In this document: positions 42,545 to 52,039 of the stretch, one piece after another | How positions within the stretch are numbered: position 1 is the first letter of the stretch | How the letters are laid out: each line of letters opens with the position of its first letter | From: Dryocola clanedunensis_A | Lineage (GTDB): Bacteria; Pseudomonadota; Gammaproteobacteria; Enterobacterales; Enterobacteriaceae | Length of the DNA stretch: 64,000 bases | NCBI GenBank assembly: GCA_038405435.1 | Contig: JBBYHZ010000004.1 | Reading direction: 5' to 3' (one strand) | Notes under the pieces: model-generated | Told to the model about the DNA's origin: nothing | Databases searched by the model: none | Seen by the model: the letters and a program-made list of their open reading frames with translations, nothing else | Made by a program: the position numbers and the translations under genes

Positions 42545-44830
42545 ATGAATCAGAGTCTGCTGGTTACAAAACGTGACGGGCGCACCGAGCGTATCAATCT
42601 GGATAAAATTCACCGCGTGCTCGACTGGGCTGCCGAGGGGCTGAACAACGTCTCCGTTTCGCAGGTCGAACTGCGTTCCCACATCCAGTTTTATGACGGC
42701 ATCAAAACCTCTGATATTCATGAGACCATCATCAAGGCTGCCGCCGATTTAATCTCCCGTGAAGCGCCTGACTACCAGTATCTTTCTGCGCGTCTGGCCA
42801 TCTTCCACCTGCGTAAAAAAGCCTACGGCCAGTTTGAGCCGCCTAAGCTGCACGACCATGTTGTACGCATGATTGAGCTGGGCAAATACGATCAGCATCT
42901 GCTGGAAGACTACACGGAAGAAGAGTTCAAGCAGATGGACGATTTTATCGACCATGACCGCGACCTGAGCTTCTCCTACGCGGCTGTTAAGCAGCTGGAA
43001 GGGAAATACCTGGTGCAGAACCGCGTTACAGGCGAAATCTACGAAAGCGCGCAGTTCCTTTATATTCTGGTTGCCGCCTGCCTGTTCTCCGGCTATCCGC
43101 GTGAGACCCGCCTGAGCTACGTGAAGCGCTTCTATGATGCGATCTCCACGTTCAAGATTTCTCTGCCTACGCCAATCATGTCCGGCGTGCGCACCCCCAC
43201 CCGTCAGTTCAGCTCCTGTGTGCTGATCGAGTGCGGCGACAGCCTTGATTCCATTAACGCCACCTCCAGCGCAATCGTGAAATACGTCTCCCAGCGCGCC
43301 GGTATCGGTATTAACGCCGGCCGCATTCGTGCGCTGGGCAGCCCGATCCGTGGCGGTGAAGCGTTCCACACCGGCTGTATCCCATTCTATAAGCACTTCC
43401 AGACGGCGGTTAAATCCTGCTCTCAGGGCGGCGTGCGCGGCGGGGCGGCAACGCTGTTCTACCCGATGTGGCACCTGGAAGTAGAAAGCCTGCTGGTGCT
43501 GAAGAACAACCGTGGCGTTGAAGGCAACCGCGTTCGTCACATGGACTACGGCGTACAGATCAACAAGCTGATGTACACCCGTCTGCTGAAAGGGGAAGAT
43601 ATCACCCTGTTCAGCCCGTCCGACGTGCCGGGCCTGTACGACGCGTTCTTCGCCGATCAGGAAGAGTTTGAGCGCCTGTACACCAAATACGAAAAAGACA
43701 GCACCATCCGCAAGCAGCGCGTGAAAGCCGCCGAGCTGTTCTCGCTGATGATGCAGGAACGCGCCTCTACCGGCCGTATCTATATTCAGAACGTCGACCA
43801 CTGCAACACCCACAGCCCGTTTGACCCGGCTATTGCGCCCGTTCGCCAGTCCAACCTGTGCCTCGAAATTGCGCTGCCGACCAAACCGCTGGATGACGTA
43901 AACGACGAAAACGGCGAAATCGCGCTGTGCACCCTGTCTGCTTTCAACCTGGGCGCCATCAAGAGCCTGGACGAGCTGGAAGAGCTGGCCACGCTTGCGG
44001 TACGTGCGCTGGACGCGCTGCTGGATTATCAGGACTACCCAATCATCGCGGCAAAACGCGGCGCAATGGGCCGTCGTACCCTGGGTATTGGCGTTATCAA
44101 CTTCGCTTACTACCTGGCGAAACACGGCGTTCGTTACTCCGACGGCAGCGCGAACAACCTGACGCACAAAACCTTCGAAGCCATTCAGTACTATCTGCTG
44201 AAAGCCTCGAACGAGCTGGCGAAAGAGCAAGGCGCGTGCCCGTGGTTCAACGAAACCACCTACGCCAAAGGCATTATGCCGATCGACACCTACAAGAAAG
44301 ACCTGGACGCGATCAGCAACGAGCCGCTGCACATGGACTGGAACAGCCTGCGTGAATCCATCAAAACGCACGGCCTGCGTAACTCCACGCTCTCTGCGCT
44401 GATGCCGTCTGAAACCTCTTCGCAGATTTCAAACGCGACTAACGGCATTGAGCCACCGCGCGGCCACATCAGCATCAAAGCGTCGAAAGACGGCATCCTG
44501 CGCCAGGTGGTGCCGGACTACGAAGAGCTGAAGGACCGCTACGAACTGCTGTGGGATCTGCCGAACAACGACGGCTACCTGCAGCTGGTTGGCCTGATGC
44601 AGAAGTTTATCGACCAGTCTATTTCGGCGAATACCAACTACGATCCGACCCGCTTCCCGTCTGGCAAAGTGCCGATGCAGCAGCTGCTCAAAGATCTGCT
44701 CACCGCCTATAAGTTCGGCGTGAAAACGCTGTACTATCAAAACACCCGCGACGGTGCGGAAGATGCGCAGGACGACCTGGCGCCTTCTATCCAGGACGAC
44801 GGCTGCGAAAGCGGCGCATGTAAAATCTAA
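42545..44830 (+). CDS. nrdA: class Ia ribonucleoside-diphosphate reductase alpha subunit
   Basis: 761 aa, the E. coli length. An N-terminal ATP cone begins LLVTKRDGRTERINLDKI. Redox cysteines are in SSCVLIECGD and ALCTLSAFNLGA, the active-site triad in NLCLEI, and radical-transfer tyrosines in TLYYQNTRDG. The C-terminal shuttle pair is C754/C759 (CESGACKI). It reduces NDPs to dNDPs with NrdB. I start at 42545, matching MNQSLLVTKRDG. Confidence 0.98.
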   Translation: MNQSLLVTKRDGRTERINLDKIHRVLDWAAEGLNNVSVSQVELRSHIQFYDGIKTSDIHETIIKAAADLISREAPDYQYLSARLAIFHLRKKAYGQFEPPKLHDHVVRMIELGKYDQHLLEDYTEEEFKQMDDFIDHDRDLSFSYAAVKQLEGKYLVQNRVTGEIYESAQFLYILVAACLFSGYPRETRLSYVKRFYDAISTFKISLPTPIMSGVRTPTRQFSSCVLIECGDSLDSINATSSAIVKYVSQRAGIGINAGRIRALGSPIRGGEAFHTGCIPFYKHFQTAVKSCSQGGVRGGAATLFYPMWHLEVESLLVLKNNRGVEGNRVRHMDYGVQINKLMYTRLLKGEDITLFSPSDVPGLYDAFFADQEEFERLYTKYEKDSTIRKQRVKAAELFSLMMQERASTGRIYIQNVDHCNTHSPFDPAIAPVRQSNLCLEIALPTKPLDDVNDENGEIALCTLSAFNLGAIKSLDELEELATLAVRALDALLDYQDYPIIAAKRGAMGRRTLGIGVINFAYYLAKHGVRYSDGSANNLTHKTFEAIQYYLLKASNELAKEQGACPWFNETTYAKGIMPIDTYKKDLDAISNEPLHMDWNSLRESIKTHGLRNSTLSALMPSETSSQISNATNGIEPPRGHISIKASKDGILRQVVPDYEELKDRYELLWDLPNNDGYLQLVGLMQKFIDQSISANTNYDPTRFPSGKVPMQQLLKDLLTAYKFGVKTLYYQNTRDGAEDAQDDLAPSIQDDGCESGACKI

Positions 44831-44834
44831 CGCT

Positions 44835-44866
44835 AAATCCCCTCACCTCGCTGAGGGGATTTTCTC
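44835..44866 (+). terminator. hairpin between nrdA and nrdB
   Basis: AAATCCCCTCA (44835-44845) / TGAGGGGATTT (44852-44862) plus T's. It may lower nrdB relative to nrdA expression or protect the nrdA transcript end. Confidence 0.6.
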
Positions 44867-44874
44867 GATCCGGT

Positions 44875-44909
44875 CCTCGCCCCTCTGGGGAGAGGGTCAG
44901 GGTGAGGGG
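44875..44909. repeat. intergenic CCCTC/GAGGG repeat
   Basis: CCTCGCCCCTCTGGGG-AGAGGGTCAGGGTGAGGGG is the widely dispersed enterobacterial intergenic palindrome of the CCCTCACCCTGACCCTCTCCC type. Recognised from memory; it lies directly before the nrdB ribosome-binding site. Confidence 0.65.
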
Positions 44910-44936
44910 AAAATCAGCACAACAGGACTCCAATTC

Positions 44937-46067
44937 ATGGCTTACACCACTTTTTCACAGACGAAAAACGATCAGCTCGCTGAGCCTATGTTCTTTGGCC
45001 AGCCGGTTAACGTGGCGCGCTACGATCAGCAAAAATATGACATCTTCGAAAAGCTGATTGAAAAGCAGCTTTCCTTCTTCTGGCGTCCGGAAGAGGTAGA
45101 CGTTTCCCGCGACCGCATCGACTATCAGGCCCTGCCTGAGCATGAAAAGCATATCTTCATCAGCAACCTGAAGTACCAGACGCTGCTGGACTCCATTCAG
45201 GGCCGCAGCCCGAACGTGGCGCTGCTGCCGCTGATCTCGATTCCGGAGCTGGAAACCTGGGTTGAGACCTGGGCGTTTTCCGAGACTATCCACTCACGTT
45301 CGTACACCCATATCATTCGTAACATCGTTAACGATCCGGCGATTGTGTTTGACGATATCGTCACCAACGAAGAGATCCTCAAGCGCGCGAAAGATATCTC
45401 CGGCTACTATGACGATCTGATTGAGATGACCAGCTACTGGCATCTGCTGGGTGAAGGCACGCACAACGTGAACGGCAAAACCGTCACCGTTAACCTGCGC
45501 GCGCTGAAGAAGCAGCTGTATCTGTGCCTGATGAGCGTCAACGCGCTGGAGGCTATTCGCTTCTACGTCAGCTTCGCCTGCTCCTTCGCCTTCGCCGAAC
45601 GCGAACTGATGGAAGGCAACGCGAAAATCATCAAGCTGATTGCCCGCGACGAGGCCCTGCACCTGACCGGTACCCAGCACATGCTGAACCTGATGCGCTC
45701 CGGTGAAGACGATCCGGAAATGGCAGAGATTGCTATTGAGTGCCGTCAGCAGTGCTACGACCTGTTTGTGCTGGCCGCCGAGCAGGAGAAAGAGTGGGCA
45801 AGCTACCTGTTCCGCGACGGCTCGATGATTGGCCTGAACAAAGACATTCTGTGCCAGTACGTGGATTACATCACCAATATCCGCATGCAGGCCGTTGGTC
45901 TGGATCTGCCGTTTAAAACTCGTTCTAACCCCATCCCGTGGATCAACGCGTGGCTGGTGTCGGACAACGTGCAGGTTGCGCCGCAGGAAGTGGAAGTCAG
46001 CTCCTATCTGGTTGGGCAGATCGATTCTAATATCGACGCTGACGACCTGAGCAACTTCCAGCTTTAA
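44937..46067 (+). CDS. nrdB: class Ia ribonucleoside-diphosphate reductase beta subunit
   Basis: 376 aa. The radical tyrosine is Tyr123 counting Met (E. coli Y122), in HSRSYTHI. Di-iron ligands D85, E116 and H119 are present, with further Glu/His ligands in EGNAKIIKLIARDEALH. The conserved C-terminal tail (NIDADDLSNFQL) docks on NrdA. AGGACT precedes the ATG at 44937, and the upstream in-frame extension overlaps nrdA. Confidence 0.98.
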   Translation: MAYTTFSQTKNDQLAEPMFFGQPVNVARYDQQKYDIFEKLIEKQLSFFWRPEEVDVSRDRIDYQALPEHEKHIFISNLKYQTLLDSIQGRSPNVALLPLISIPELETWVETWAFSETIHSRSYTHIIRNIVNDPAIVFDDIVTNEEILKRAKDISGYYDDLIEMTSYWHLLGEGTHNVNGKTVTVNLRALKKQLYLCLMSVNALEAIRFYVSFACSFAFAERELMEGNAKIIKLIARDEALHLTGTQHMLNLMRSGEDDPEMAEIAIECRQQCYDLFVLAAEQEKEWASYLFRDGSMIGLNKDILCQYVDYITNIRMQAVGLDLPFKTRSNPIPWINAWLVSDNVQVAPQEVEVSSYLVGQIDSNIDADDLSNFQL

Positions 46068-46070
46068 GCG

Positions 46071-46325
46071 ATGGGTCAGATTACGCTTCGCCTCACCGGC
46101 GCACGCCTGATGTGTGAGGATGAGCACCCTTCCCTGCTGGCGGCGCTGGAACATCACCAGGTCGCCGTGGAATACCAGTGCCGCGGAGGCTACTGCGGCT
46201 CCTGCCGCACGCGGCTGGTATCAGGGGAGGTGAAATGGCTTACCGAACCGCTGGCGTTCATCCAGCCCGGTGAAATATTGCCCTGCTGCTGTCAGGCGCA
46301 GGGCGATATCGAAATCGAAATGTAA
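46071..46325 (+). CDS. yfaE: 2Fe-2S ferredoxin YfaE, diferric-tyrosyl maintenance
   Basis: 84 aa. Plant-type ferredoxin ligands are in CRGGYCGSC (C37, C42, C45) plus the distal cysteine cluster CCC (72-74). YfaE reduces the di-iron centre of NrdB to rebuild the tyrosyl radical. It starts 4 bp after nrdB, in the same operon, and a terminator follows. Confidence 0.96.
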   Translation: MGQITLRLTGARLMCEDEHPSLLAALEHHQVAVEYQCRGGYCGSCRTRLVSGEVKWLTEPLAFIQPGEILPCCCQAQGDIEIEM

Positions 46326-46351
46326 GGGCTTCTTAAAGAAGCCCTTTTTTT
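46324..46351 (+). terminator. terminator of nrdAB-yfaE
   Basis: AAGGGCTTCTT / AGAAGCCCTT with a run of seven T's. Confidence 0.93.
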
Positions 46352-46363
46352 GTGGTTGTGTCG

Positions 46364-46479
46364 AATGGCGCTAACGCTTATCCGACCTACGAAACGGATG
46401 TTGTAGGGTGGATAAGCGTTAGCGCCATCCACCATTCAGGGCTGTTATGCCGGATGACGCTGCGCTTATCCGGCCTACG
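46364..46479. repeat. cluster of three REP-type palindromes
   Basis: Copy 1 (46364-46391) contains GGCGCTAACGCTTATCCG. Copy 2 (46403-46433) is GTAGGGTGGATAAGCG... in inverse orientation. Copy 3 (46449-46479) is GCCGGATGACGC...TTATCCGGCCTACG, the classic REP. Together they form a BIME-like array between the convergent yfaE and glpQ genes. Confidence 0.85.
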
Positions 46480-46487
46480 ACTGCAAC

Positions 46488-47564
46488 TTAGTTGTTTGTC
46501 GGTTGCTGATGCAGAAACTGAACGCCCTTATCCGGGAAATCTGTAAATACCCCGTCCACGCCCGCCTTGTTATACAGCACGTCGTACAGCTCATTGACGT
46601 CAGAGACGTACTCCGGCAAAGCATCGGCCCTGACGGTGTAAGGATGTACGGTCAGTTTGCTGGCATGCGCTTCTGTCACCATATCCGTCAGCCTGACGTT
46701 CCCTTTCGTGGAGCCTGCCGCCACTAACATATGGTAGTCCGGCCCAATGCCGTCTGCATAACGGGCAATCTCTTTCATCGCGCCGGGTTTGAACATCCAG
46801 TCGTAGCTGTAGTTCACCCATTTGCCGTCAGCCTGCTTCTCCTGGGTTTCATTCCAGTCGGTAAAGGCAATCAGCTGCACCAGCTTCAGATCCATCCCCA
46901 GCTTCGGCTCAAGCGTCGTCTTAATTCGCTTAAGCTCTGCGGCGTCAAAACATTGCAGATAGACTTTGTCCTGCTTGCCGGTATAGCCGTAGCGCTTCAG
47001 CACCTCGAGCGTTTTAGCCGCGATATCCTTGCCTTCCTGATGGTGGAACCACGGCGCCTTTATCTCCGGGTAAATACCAATATTCTTCCCGGTTGAGTGA
47101 TTAAGCCCCTGAACGAACTCAATCTCCTCTTCGAAGGTATGCACGCGGAAATCAGACTTGCCCATCGGGAAACGCCCGGGGAAGGTCTGCACCTGCTTCC
47201 CGTCGACGATATCGAAGCCTTCGGTAAACTTCAGCGACTTGATTTCGGCGAGGGTAAAGTCGATGGCGTAGTAGCGTCCGTCTTTGCGCGCCCGCTCGGG
47301 GAAGCGTTTCGCAACGTCCGTGACCCGGTCCAGGTAGTGGTCATGCAGCACCACCAGCCTGTCATCTTTGGTCATCACCAGATCCTGCTCAAGGTAATCC
47401 GCCCCCTGAGCATAAGCCATCGCTTTAGCAGGCAGGGTATGCTCCGGCAGGTAGCCACTTGCGCCACGGTGAGCGATGACTATTTTATCTGCCGCCAGGG
47501 CCTGCGTGCTGACGGCTGCCGCCAGCACGGCGCCCGCCAGGATATATTTTGCAACCAGCTTCAT
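46488..47564 (-). CDS. glpQ: periplasmic glycerophosphodiester phosphodiesterase GlpQ
   Basis: 358 aa, the E. coli length. The signal peptide MKLVAKYILAGAVLAAAVSTQALA is followed by the GDPD catalytic start VIAHRGASGYLPEHT and LEQDLVMTKDDRLVVLHDH. It splits glycerophosphodiesters into glycerol-3-phosphate and an alcohol in the periplasm, feeding GlpT. It lies 10 bp downstream of glpT. Confidence 0.97.
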   Translation of the reverse strand: MKLVAKYILAGAVLAAAVSTQALAADKIVIAHRGASGYLPEHTLPAKAMAYAQGADYLEQDLVMTKDDRLVVLHDHYLDRVTDVAKRFPERARKDGRYYAIDFTLAEIKSLKFTEGFDIVDGKQVQTFPGRFPMGKSDFRVHTFEEEIEFVQGLNHSTGKNIGIYPEIKAPWFHHQEGKDIAAKTLEVLKRYGYTGKQDKVYLQCFDAAELKRIKTTLEPKLGMDLKLVQLIAFTDWNETQEKQADGKWVNYSYDWMFKPGAMKEIARYADGIGPDYHMLVAAGSTKGNVRLTDMVTEAHASKLTVHPYTVRADALPEYVSDVNELYDVLYNKAGVDGVFTDFPDKGVQFLHQQPTNN

Positions 47565-47574
47565 TCTGCTCTCC

Positions 47575-48924
47575 TTAGCTATTTTTCATCAGATTCTGAT
47601 GATGCTTTTTCTCGCCGATCATCACCACAATCAGCAGCAGCACGGCCAGAATGCTGCCGCCAATCATCACCATAAAGCCGCCGTCCCAGCCGAAGAAGTC
47701 GACGGTGTAACCCACTATCGCACTGGCGGCAACTGAGCCGCCCAGGTAGCCAAACAGGCCGGTGAAGCCCGCTGCCGTCCCCGCTGCTTTTTTAGGGGCC
47801 AGCTCCAGCGCGTGCAGGCCAATCAGCATGACCGGGCCGTAAATCAGGAAGCCGATGACGATCATGCAGGCCATATCCACGCCAGGGTTGCCCGGTGGGT
47901 TGAGCCAGTAAACAACGGTGGCAATGGTCACCAGCACCATAAAGAACACGCCGGTCGCGCCGCGGTTGCCTTTGAACACTTTGTCCGACATCCAGCCGCA
48001 GAGCAGCGTGCCGGGGATCCCCGCATACTCATACAGGAAGTAGGCCCAGGAGGATTTATCCAGCGTGAAGTGCTTCACCTCTTTGAGGTAGGTTGGCGAC
48101 CAGTCCAGAATGCCGTAGCGCAGCAGGTAAACAAACACGTTGGCGATGGCGATGTACCACAGCAGGCGGTTCGGGAACACGTACTGCATGAAGATTTGCT
48201 TAGCCGTCAGCTCTTCTTCTGCTTTCTCGTCATAGTCGTCAGGATAGTCGTTTTTATACTCTTCAATTGGCGGCAGCCCGCAGGACTGTGGCGTATCGCG
48301 CATCAGACCAAAGGCTATCAGCGCCACCAGAATCGCCGCAAAGGCAGGCATGTACAGCGCGGCGTGCCAGTCGTTAAACCAGGCCATCCCCAGCAGGAAC
48401 AGCAGCGGAGGCAGCCCGCCGCCCACGTTGTGCGCGCAGTTCCATACCGAAACGATGCCCCCGCGCTCCTTCTGCGACCACCAGTGCACCATGGTACGGC
48501 CGCACGGCGGCCAGCCCATCCCCTGGAACCAGCCGCAGACGAACAGCAGCACAAACATCACCGCAATGCTCGACGTCGCCCACGGCACAAAGCCCATGAA
48601 CAGCATGACGGCGGCGGCGAGAATCAGCCCGGCAGGCAGGAAGACTCGCGGATTCGAGCGGTCGGACACCGACCCCATAATAAACTTTGAAAAGCCGTAG
48701 GCGATGGATATCCCGGACAGCGCGAAGCCCAGGTCCCCGCGTGAAAAGCCCTGCTCCACCAGATAGGGCATCGCCAGGGTGAAGTTTTTACGGACCAGGT
48801 AGTAAGCGGCGTAGCCGAAGAAGATCCCCATAAAGATCTGCCAGCGCAAACGCCGGTAGGTCGGATCAATATGCTCCGTCTTCAGCCGTGGCTGGTGCGG
48901 GGCAGGTTTGAATATACTCAGCAT
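47575..48924 (-). CDS. glpT: glycerol-3-phosphate:phosphate antiporter GlpT
   Basis: 449 aa, MFS organophosphate:Pi antiporter with about 12 helices. The family signature region is YLVEQGFSRGDLGFALSG...FIMGSVSDRSNPR. It imports G3P and also fosfomycin in exchange for phosphate. Divergent from glpABC across a shared operator region. Confidence 0.97.
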   Translation of the reverse strand: MLSIFKPAPHQPRLKTEHIDPTYRRLRWQIFMGIFFGYAAYYLVRKNFTLAMPYLVEQGFSRGDLGFALSGISIAYGFSKFIMGSVSDRSNPRVFLPAGLILAAAVMLFMGFVPWATSSIAVMFVLLFVCGWFQGMGWPPCGRTMVHWWSQKERGGIVSVWNCAHNVGGGLPPLLFLLGMAWFNDWHAALYMPAFAAILVALIAFGLMRDTPQSCGLPPIEEYKNDYPDDYDEKAEEELTAKQIFMQYVFPNRLLWYIAIANVFVYLLRYGILDWSPTYLKEVKHFTLDKSSWAYFLYEYAGIPGTLLCGWMSDKVFKGNRGATGVFFMVLVTIATVVYWLNPPGNPGVDMACMIVIGFLIYGPVMLIGLHALELAPKKAAGTAAGFTGLFGYLGGSVAASAIVGYTVDFFGWDGGFMVMIGGSILAVLLLIVVMIGEKKHHQNLMKNS

Positions 48925-48955
48925 AAAATGCCTCCGTAGCAGTTTTTAGTCAGGC

Positions 48956-48975
48956 AATGTTCTTTTGCGAGCGCA
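48956..48975. promoter_or_regulatory. candidate GlpR operator (glpT side)
   Basis: AATGTTCTTTTGCGAGCGCA matches about 14 of 20 positions of the GlpR consensus WATGTTCGWTAWCGAACATW. Confidence 0.5.
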
Positions 48976-49002
48976 TGTTAAGGAATATCGCGTCTGGTTA
49001 GT

Positions 49003-49018
49003 GTGAAACACCGCACAC
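49003..49018. promoter_or_regulatory. CRP site in glpT-glpA region
   Basis: TGTGA-AACACC-GCACA: a perfect left half and four of five in the right half. A second weaker candidate is AGTGC-ATCCGC-TCACA at 49051-49066. Confidence 0.6.
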
Positions 49019-49090
49019 CACGTTACATTTTTATTACAAAGTATCGAAAAAGTGCATCCGCTCACACTTTACTTTCGATTTATGCTCGAT

Positions 49091-49110
49091 TTTGCTCGAT
49101 ATCAAACATT
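49091..49110. promoter_or_regulatory. GlpR operator (glpA side)
   Basis: TTTGCTCGATATCAAACATT matches 17 of 20 positions of the GlpR consensus and lies 54 bp before the glpA ATG. Confidence 0.7.
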
Positions 49111-49163
49111 CACACGCTATTCTGTGGCTGAATGAGGTTCAGGACGAACGTCAGGAGGCGAGC

Positions 49164-50783
49164 ATGTCACGACAGCAGCAGCAGGCAGAGGTCATTATCA
49201 TTGGCGGAGGGGCCACCGGGGCGGGGATTGCCAGAGACTGCGCACGGCGGGGGCTGCGCACCGTGCTGCTGGAAAGGCATGACATCGCAACCGGGGCGAC
49301 AGGCCGCAATCATGGTCTGCTGCACAGCGGCGCGCGCTACGCCATGACCGACGGCGAATCGGCAAAGGAGTGCATCGAAGAAAACCGCATTCTGAAACGT
49401 ATTGCCCATCACTGCATTGAGCGCACCGACGGGCTGTTTATCACCCTGCCGGAGGATGATCTCGCCGTTCAAAGCGAGTTTATTACAGCATGCGAAAAGG
49501 CGGGCATCCGCACCGAACGGCTCGATCCTAAAGAAGCCCTGCGCCTTGAGCCTGCCGCCAATCCCGATATTATCGGCGCGGTACGCGTTCCGGACGGAAC
49601 CGTGGATCCGTTTCGCCTGACCGCCGCGAATATGCTCGACGCGCGCGAACACGGCGCCGAAATTCTTACCGGCCAGGAGGTGACCGGCCTGATCCGCAGC
49701 GGCGACCGGGTTCGCGGCGTACATGTGTACGACCATACTACCCGCCAGCAACGGGAACTGTACGCCAGCGTGGTCGTCAACGCTGCGGGGATCTGGGGCC
49801 AGCACATCGCCGAATACGCCGACCTTAGCGTGCGCATGCTCCCCGCCAAAGGCTCGCTGCTGATCCTCGGACATCGCATTAACAATATGGTAATAAACCG
49901 CTGCCGCAGGCCCGCGGACGCCGACATTCTGGTGCCCGGTGACACCATCTCCCTGATTGGCACCACTTCCACCCATATCGATTACGACCAGATAGACAAT
50001 ATGCGCGTCACCCCGCAGGAAGTGGACATTCTGATCCGCGAAGGGGCGAAGCTCGCGCCAAAACTGGCGATGACCCGTATTCTGCGCGCCTACGCTGGCG
50101 TACGTCCTTTGGTCGCAAGCGAAGACGACCCAACCGGGCGCAGCGTCAGCCGTGGCATTGTGCTGCTCGACCATGCGAAACGTGACGGCATGGAAGGCTT
50201 TATTACCATCACCGGCGGCAAGCTGATGACCTATCGCCTGATGGCCGAATGGGCCACCAACGCCGTCTGTGAAAAGCTGGGCAATACGCAGCCCTGCACC
50301 ACCGCCACCGCCCCGCTCCCCGGCTCCGAAAGCAGCCAGCAGGAAACGCTCAGCAGGGTGATTGCTTTGCCGCCGACTATCCGCCGCTCTGCGGTCTGGC
50401 GACACGGCGACCGGGCGGGCGACTGGCTTGCGGCCGACAGGCTCAGCAACAGCCTCGTCTGCGAGTGCGAGGCGGTAACGGCGGGGGAAGTTCGCTATGC
50501 CGTCGACAGGCTGGCGGTAAACAATCTCGGCGACCTGCGCCGCCGGACCCGCGTCGGCATGGGCACCTGCCAGGGGGAACTTTGCGCCTGCCGGGCCGCA
50601 GGGTTACTGCAACGTTTTGGTACTGCTACCCCCGCCCAGTCTCTCGACCAGCTCTCGCATTTTTTGAACGAGCGCTGGAAAGGTATTCGCCCGATAGCCT
50701 GGGACGACGCGCTGCGGGAAAGTGAATTTACCACCTGGGTTTATCAGGGACTGTGCGGGTTGGAAAAAGGAGCAAAGCCATGA
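49164..50783 (+). CDS. glpA: anaerobic glycerol-3-phosphate dehydrogenase subunit A
   Basis: 539 aa. The FAD-binding start is VIIIGGGATGAGIARDCARRG. The C-terminal BFD-like 2Fe-2S region has LVCECEAVTAGEV and GMGTCQGELCACR. It oxidises G3P to DHAP under anaerobiosis as part of GlpABC, passing electrons to menaquinone. AGGAGG precedes the ATG at 49164. The ATG of glpB overlaps its stop. Confidence 0.96.
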   Translation: MSRQQQQAEVIIIGGGATGAGIARDCARRGLRTVLLERHDIATGATGRNHGLLHSGARYAMTDGESAKECIEENRILKRIAHHCIERTDGLFITLPEDDLAVQSEFITACEKAGIRTERLDPKEALRLEPAANPDIIGAVRVPDGTVDPFRLTAANMLDAREHGAEILTGQEVTGLIRSGDRVRGVHVYDHTTRQQRELYASVVVNAAGIWGQHIAEYADLSVRMLPAKGSLLILGHRINNMVINRCRRPADADILVPGDTISLIGTTSTHIDYDQIDNMRVTPQEVDILIREGAKLAPKLAMTRILRAYAGVRPLVASEDDPTGRSVSRGIVLLDHAKRDGMEGFITITGGKLMTYRLMAEWATNAVCEKLGNTQPCTTATAPLPGSESSQQETLSRVIALPPTIRRSAVWRHGDRAGDWLAADRLSNSLVCECEAVTAGEVRYAVDRLAVNNLGDLRRRTRVGMGTCQGELCACRAAGLLQRFGTATPAQSLDQLSHFLNERWKGIRPIAWDDALRESEFTTWVYQGLCGLEKGAKP

Positions 50784-52039
50784 AATTCGACGGCCTGATT
50801 ATCGGCGGCGGGCTGGCAGGCCTGGTCTGCGCCATACGGCTGGCAGAGGCGGGCCAGCGCTGCGCCATCGTCAGCCGGGGGCAAAGCGCCCTGCATTTCT
50901 CGTCAGGATCGCTGGATTTGCTGAGCGAACTGCCGGACGGTAGCCCGGTTGAATCACCTTTGCTGGCGCTTGAGGCGCTTAAACAGCAGGCCCCGGAACA
51001 CCCCTATAGCCTGATGGGCGCAGAAAGTGTGCGCCATCTGGCCTGCGAAGCCGAAGCACTCCTCGCCCGCAGTCATGTTCAGCTTCACGGCAGCCACCGG
51101 AGCAACCATCTGCGTATCACCCCGCTGGGCACGCAGCGGGCCACCTGGCTAAGCCCTTCCGAGGTGCCGGTCGCTCCTTTGCCGTGGAAGCGCGTAACGG
51201 TTGTTGGCATCGCAGGCTTTCTGGATTTCCAGCCCGAGCTGGTCGCCGGTTCGCTGCGTGAGGCGGATATTGACGCGCAAACGGCGGAGCTGACGCTGCC
51301 TTCGCTGGATAAGCTTCGCAATAACCCGAGCGAGTTCCGCGCCACCAACATCGCACGCGTGCTGGACAATCCCGAGCAGCTGTTGCTGCTTATCGGAGAG
51401 CTTCAGACGCTGGCACAAAATACGGATGCGCTTTTCCTCCCGGCCTGCCTGGGAATCGAAAATAACCGCTCATGGCAGGCCATCAGCAGCGCGCTGCCCT
51501 GCCCGCTTTGCCTGCTGCCTACGCTGCCGCCTTCGGTTCTCGGTATGCGGATGTACAACCAGCTACGCCAGCGCTTTCAGCAGCTCAACGGCATTCTTTT
51601 ACCGGGCGATGCGGTGCTCGGCGCTGAGGTTAGCGGCCAGCGGGTAACGGCCCTTTTCACACGTAACCACGGCGATGTTCCTCTGCGGGCGAACAATATC
51701 ATCCTTGCCAGCGGCAGCTTTTTCAGCAGCGGGCTGGAGGCAAAATTTGACGGTATCCGCGAGCCGATATTCGGGCTGGACATTGCTGCTCCGCCCGCGC
51801 GGGAGCACTGGTGCGCAGAAGACTTCTTCAGCCCGCAGCCATATCTGCAGGCCGGGGTCAGGGTCGATGCAAGCCTGCGCCCCTCCCGCCACGGCCAGCG
51901 CTTTGAAAATTTGTACGCTATTGGTTCGGTGCTGGCGGGTTTTGACCCCATCCGGCAGGGCTGCGGCGCAGGCGTTTGCGTCATCAGCGCGCTGCATGCC
52001 GCTCAGCAGATACTTGAAACCCAGGAGGCGGCCCAATGA
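50780..52039 (+). CDS. glpB: anaerobic glycerol-3-phosphate dehydrogenase subunit B
   Basis: 419 aa, the E. coli length. Flavin-binding LIIGGGLAGLVCAIRLAEAG at the start, and IGSVLAGFDPIRQGCGAGV near the end. It associates with GlpA and is probably an FMN/FAD subunit. ATGA overlaps on both sides (glpA and glpC) show tight coupling. AAGGAG lies just upstream. Confidence 0.95.
   Translation: MKFDGLIIGGGLAGLVCAIRLAEAGQRCAIVSRGQSALHFSSGSLDLLSELPDGSPVESPLLALEALKQQAPEHPYSLMGAESVRHLACEAEALLARSHVQLHGSHRSNHLRITPLGTQRATWLSPSEVPVAPLPWKRVTVVGIAGFLDFQPELVAGSLREADIDAQTAELTLPSLDKLRNNPSEFRATNIARVLDNPEQLLLLIGELQTLAQNTDALFLPACLGIENNRSWQAISSALPCPLCLLPTLPPSVLGMRMYNQLRQRFQQLNGILLPGDAVLGAEVSGQRVTALFTRNHGDVPLRANNIILASGSFFSSGLEAKFDGIREPIFGLDIAAPPAREHWCAEDFFSPQPYLQAGVRVDASLRPSRHGQRFENLYAIGSVLAGFDPIRQGCGAGVCVISALHAAQQILETQEAAQ

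Noticed and set aside
42749..44371. 540-codon open frame antisense to nrdA
   Set aside because: It mirrors the codon bias of a highly conserved GC-rich gene; nrdA is unambiguous on the other strand and the antisense product matches no family.
49167..50405. 412-codon open frame antisense to glpA
   Set aside because: Shadow of glpA; no ribosome-binding site and no recognisable domain.
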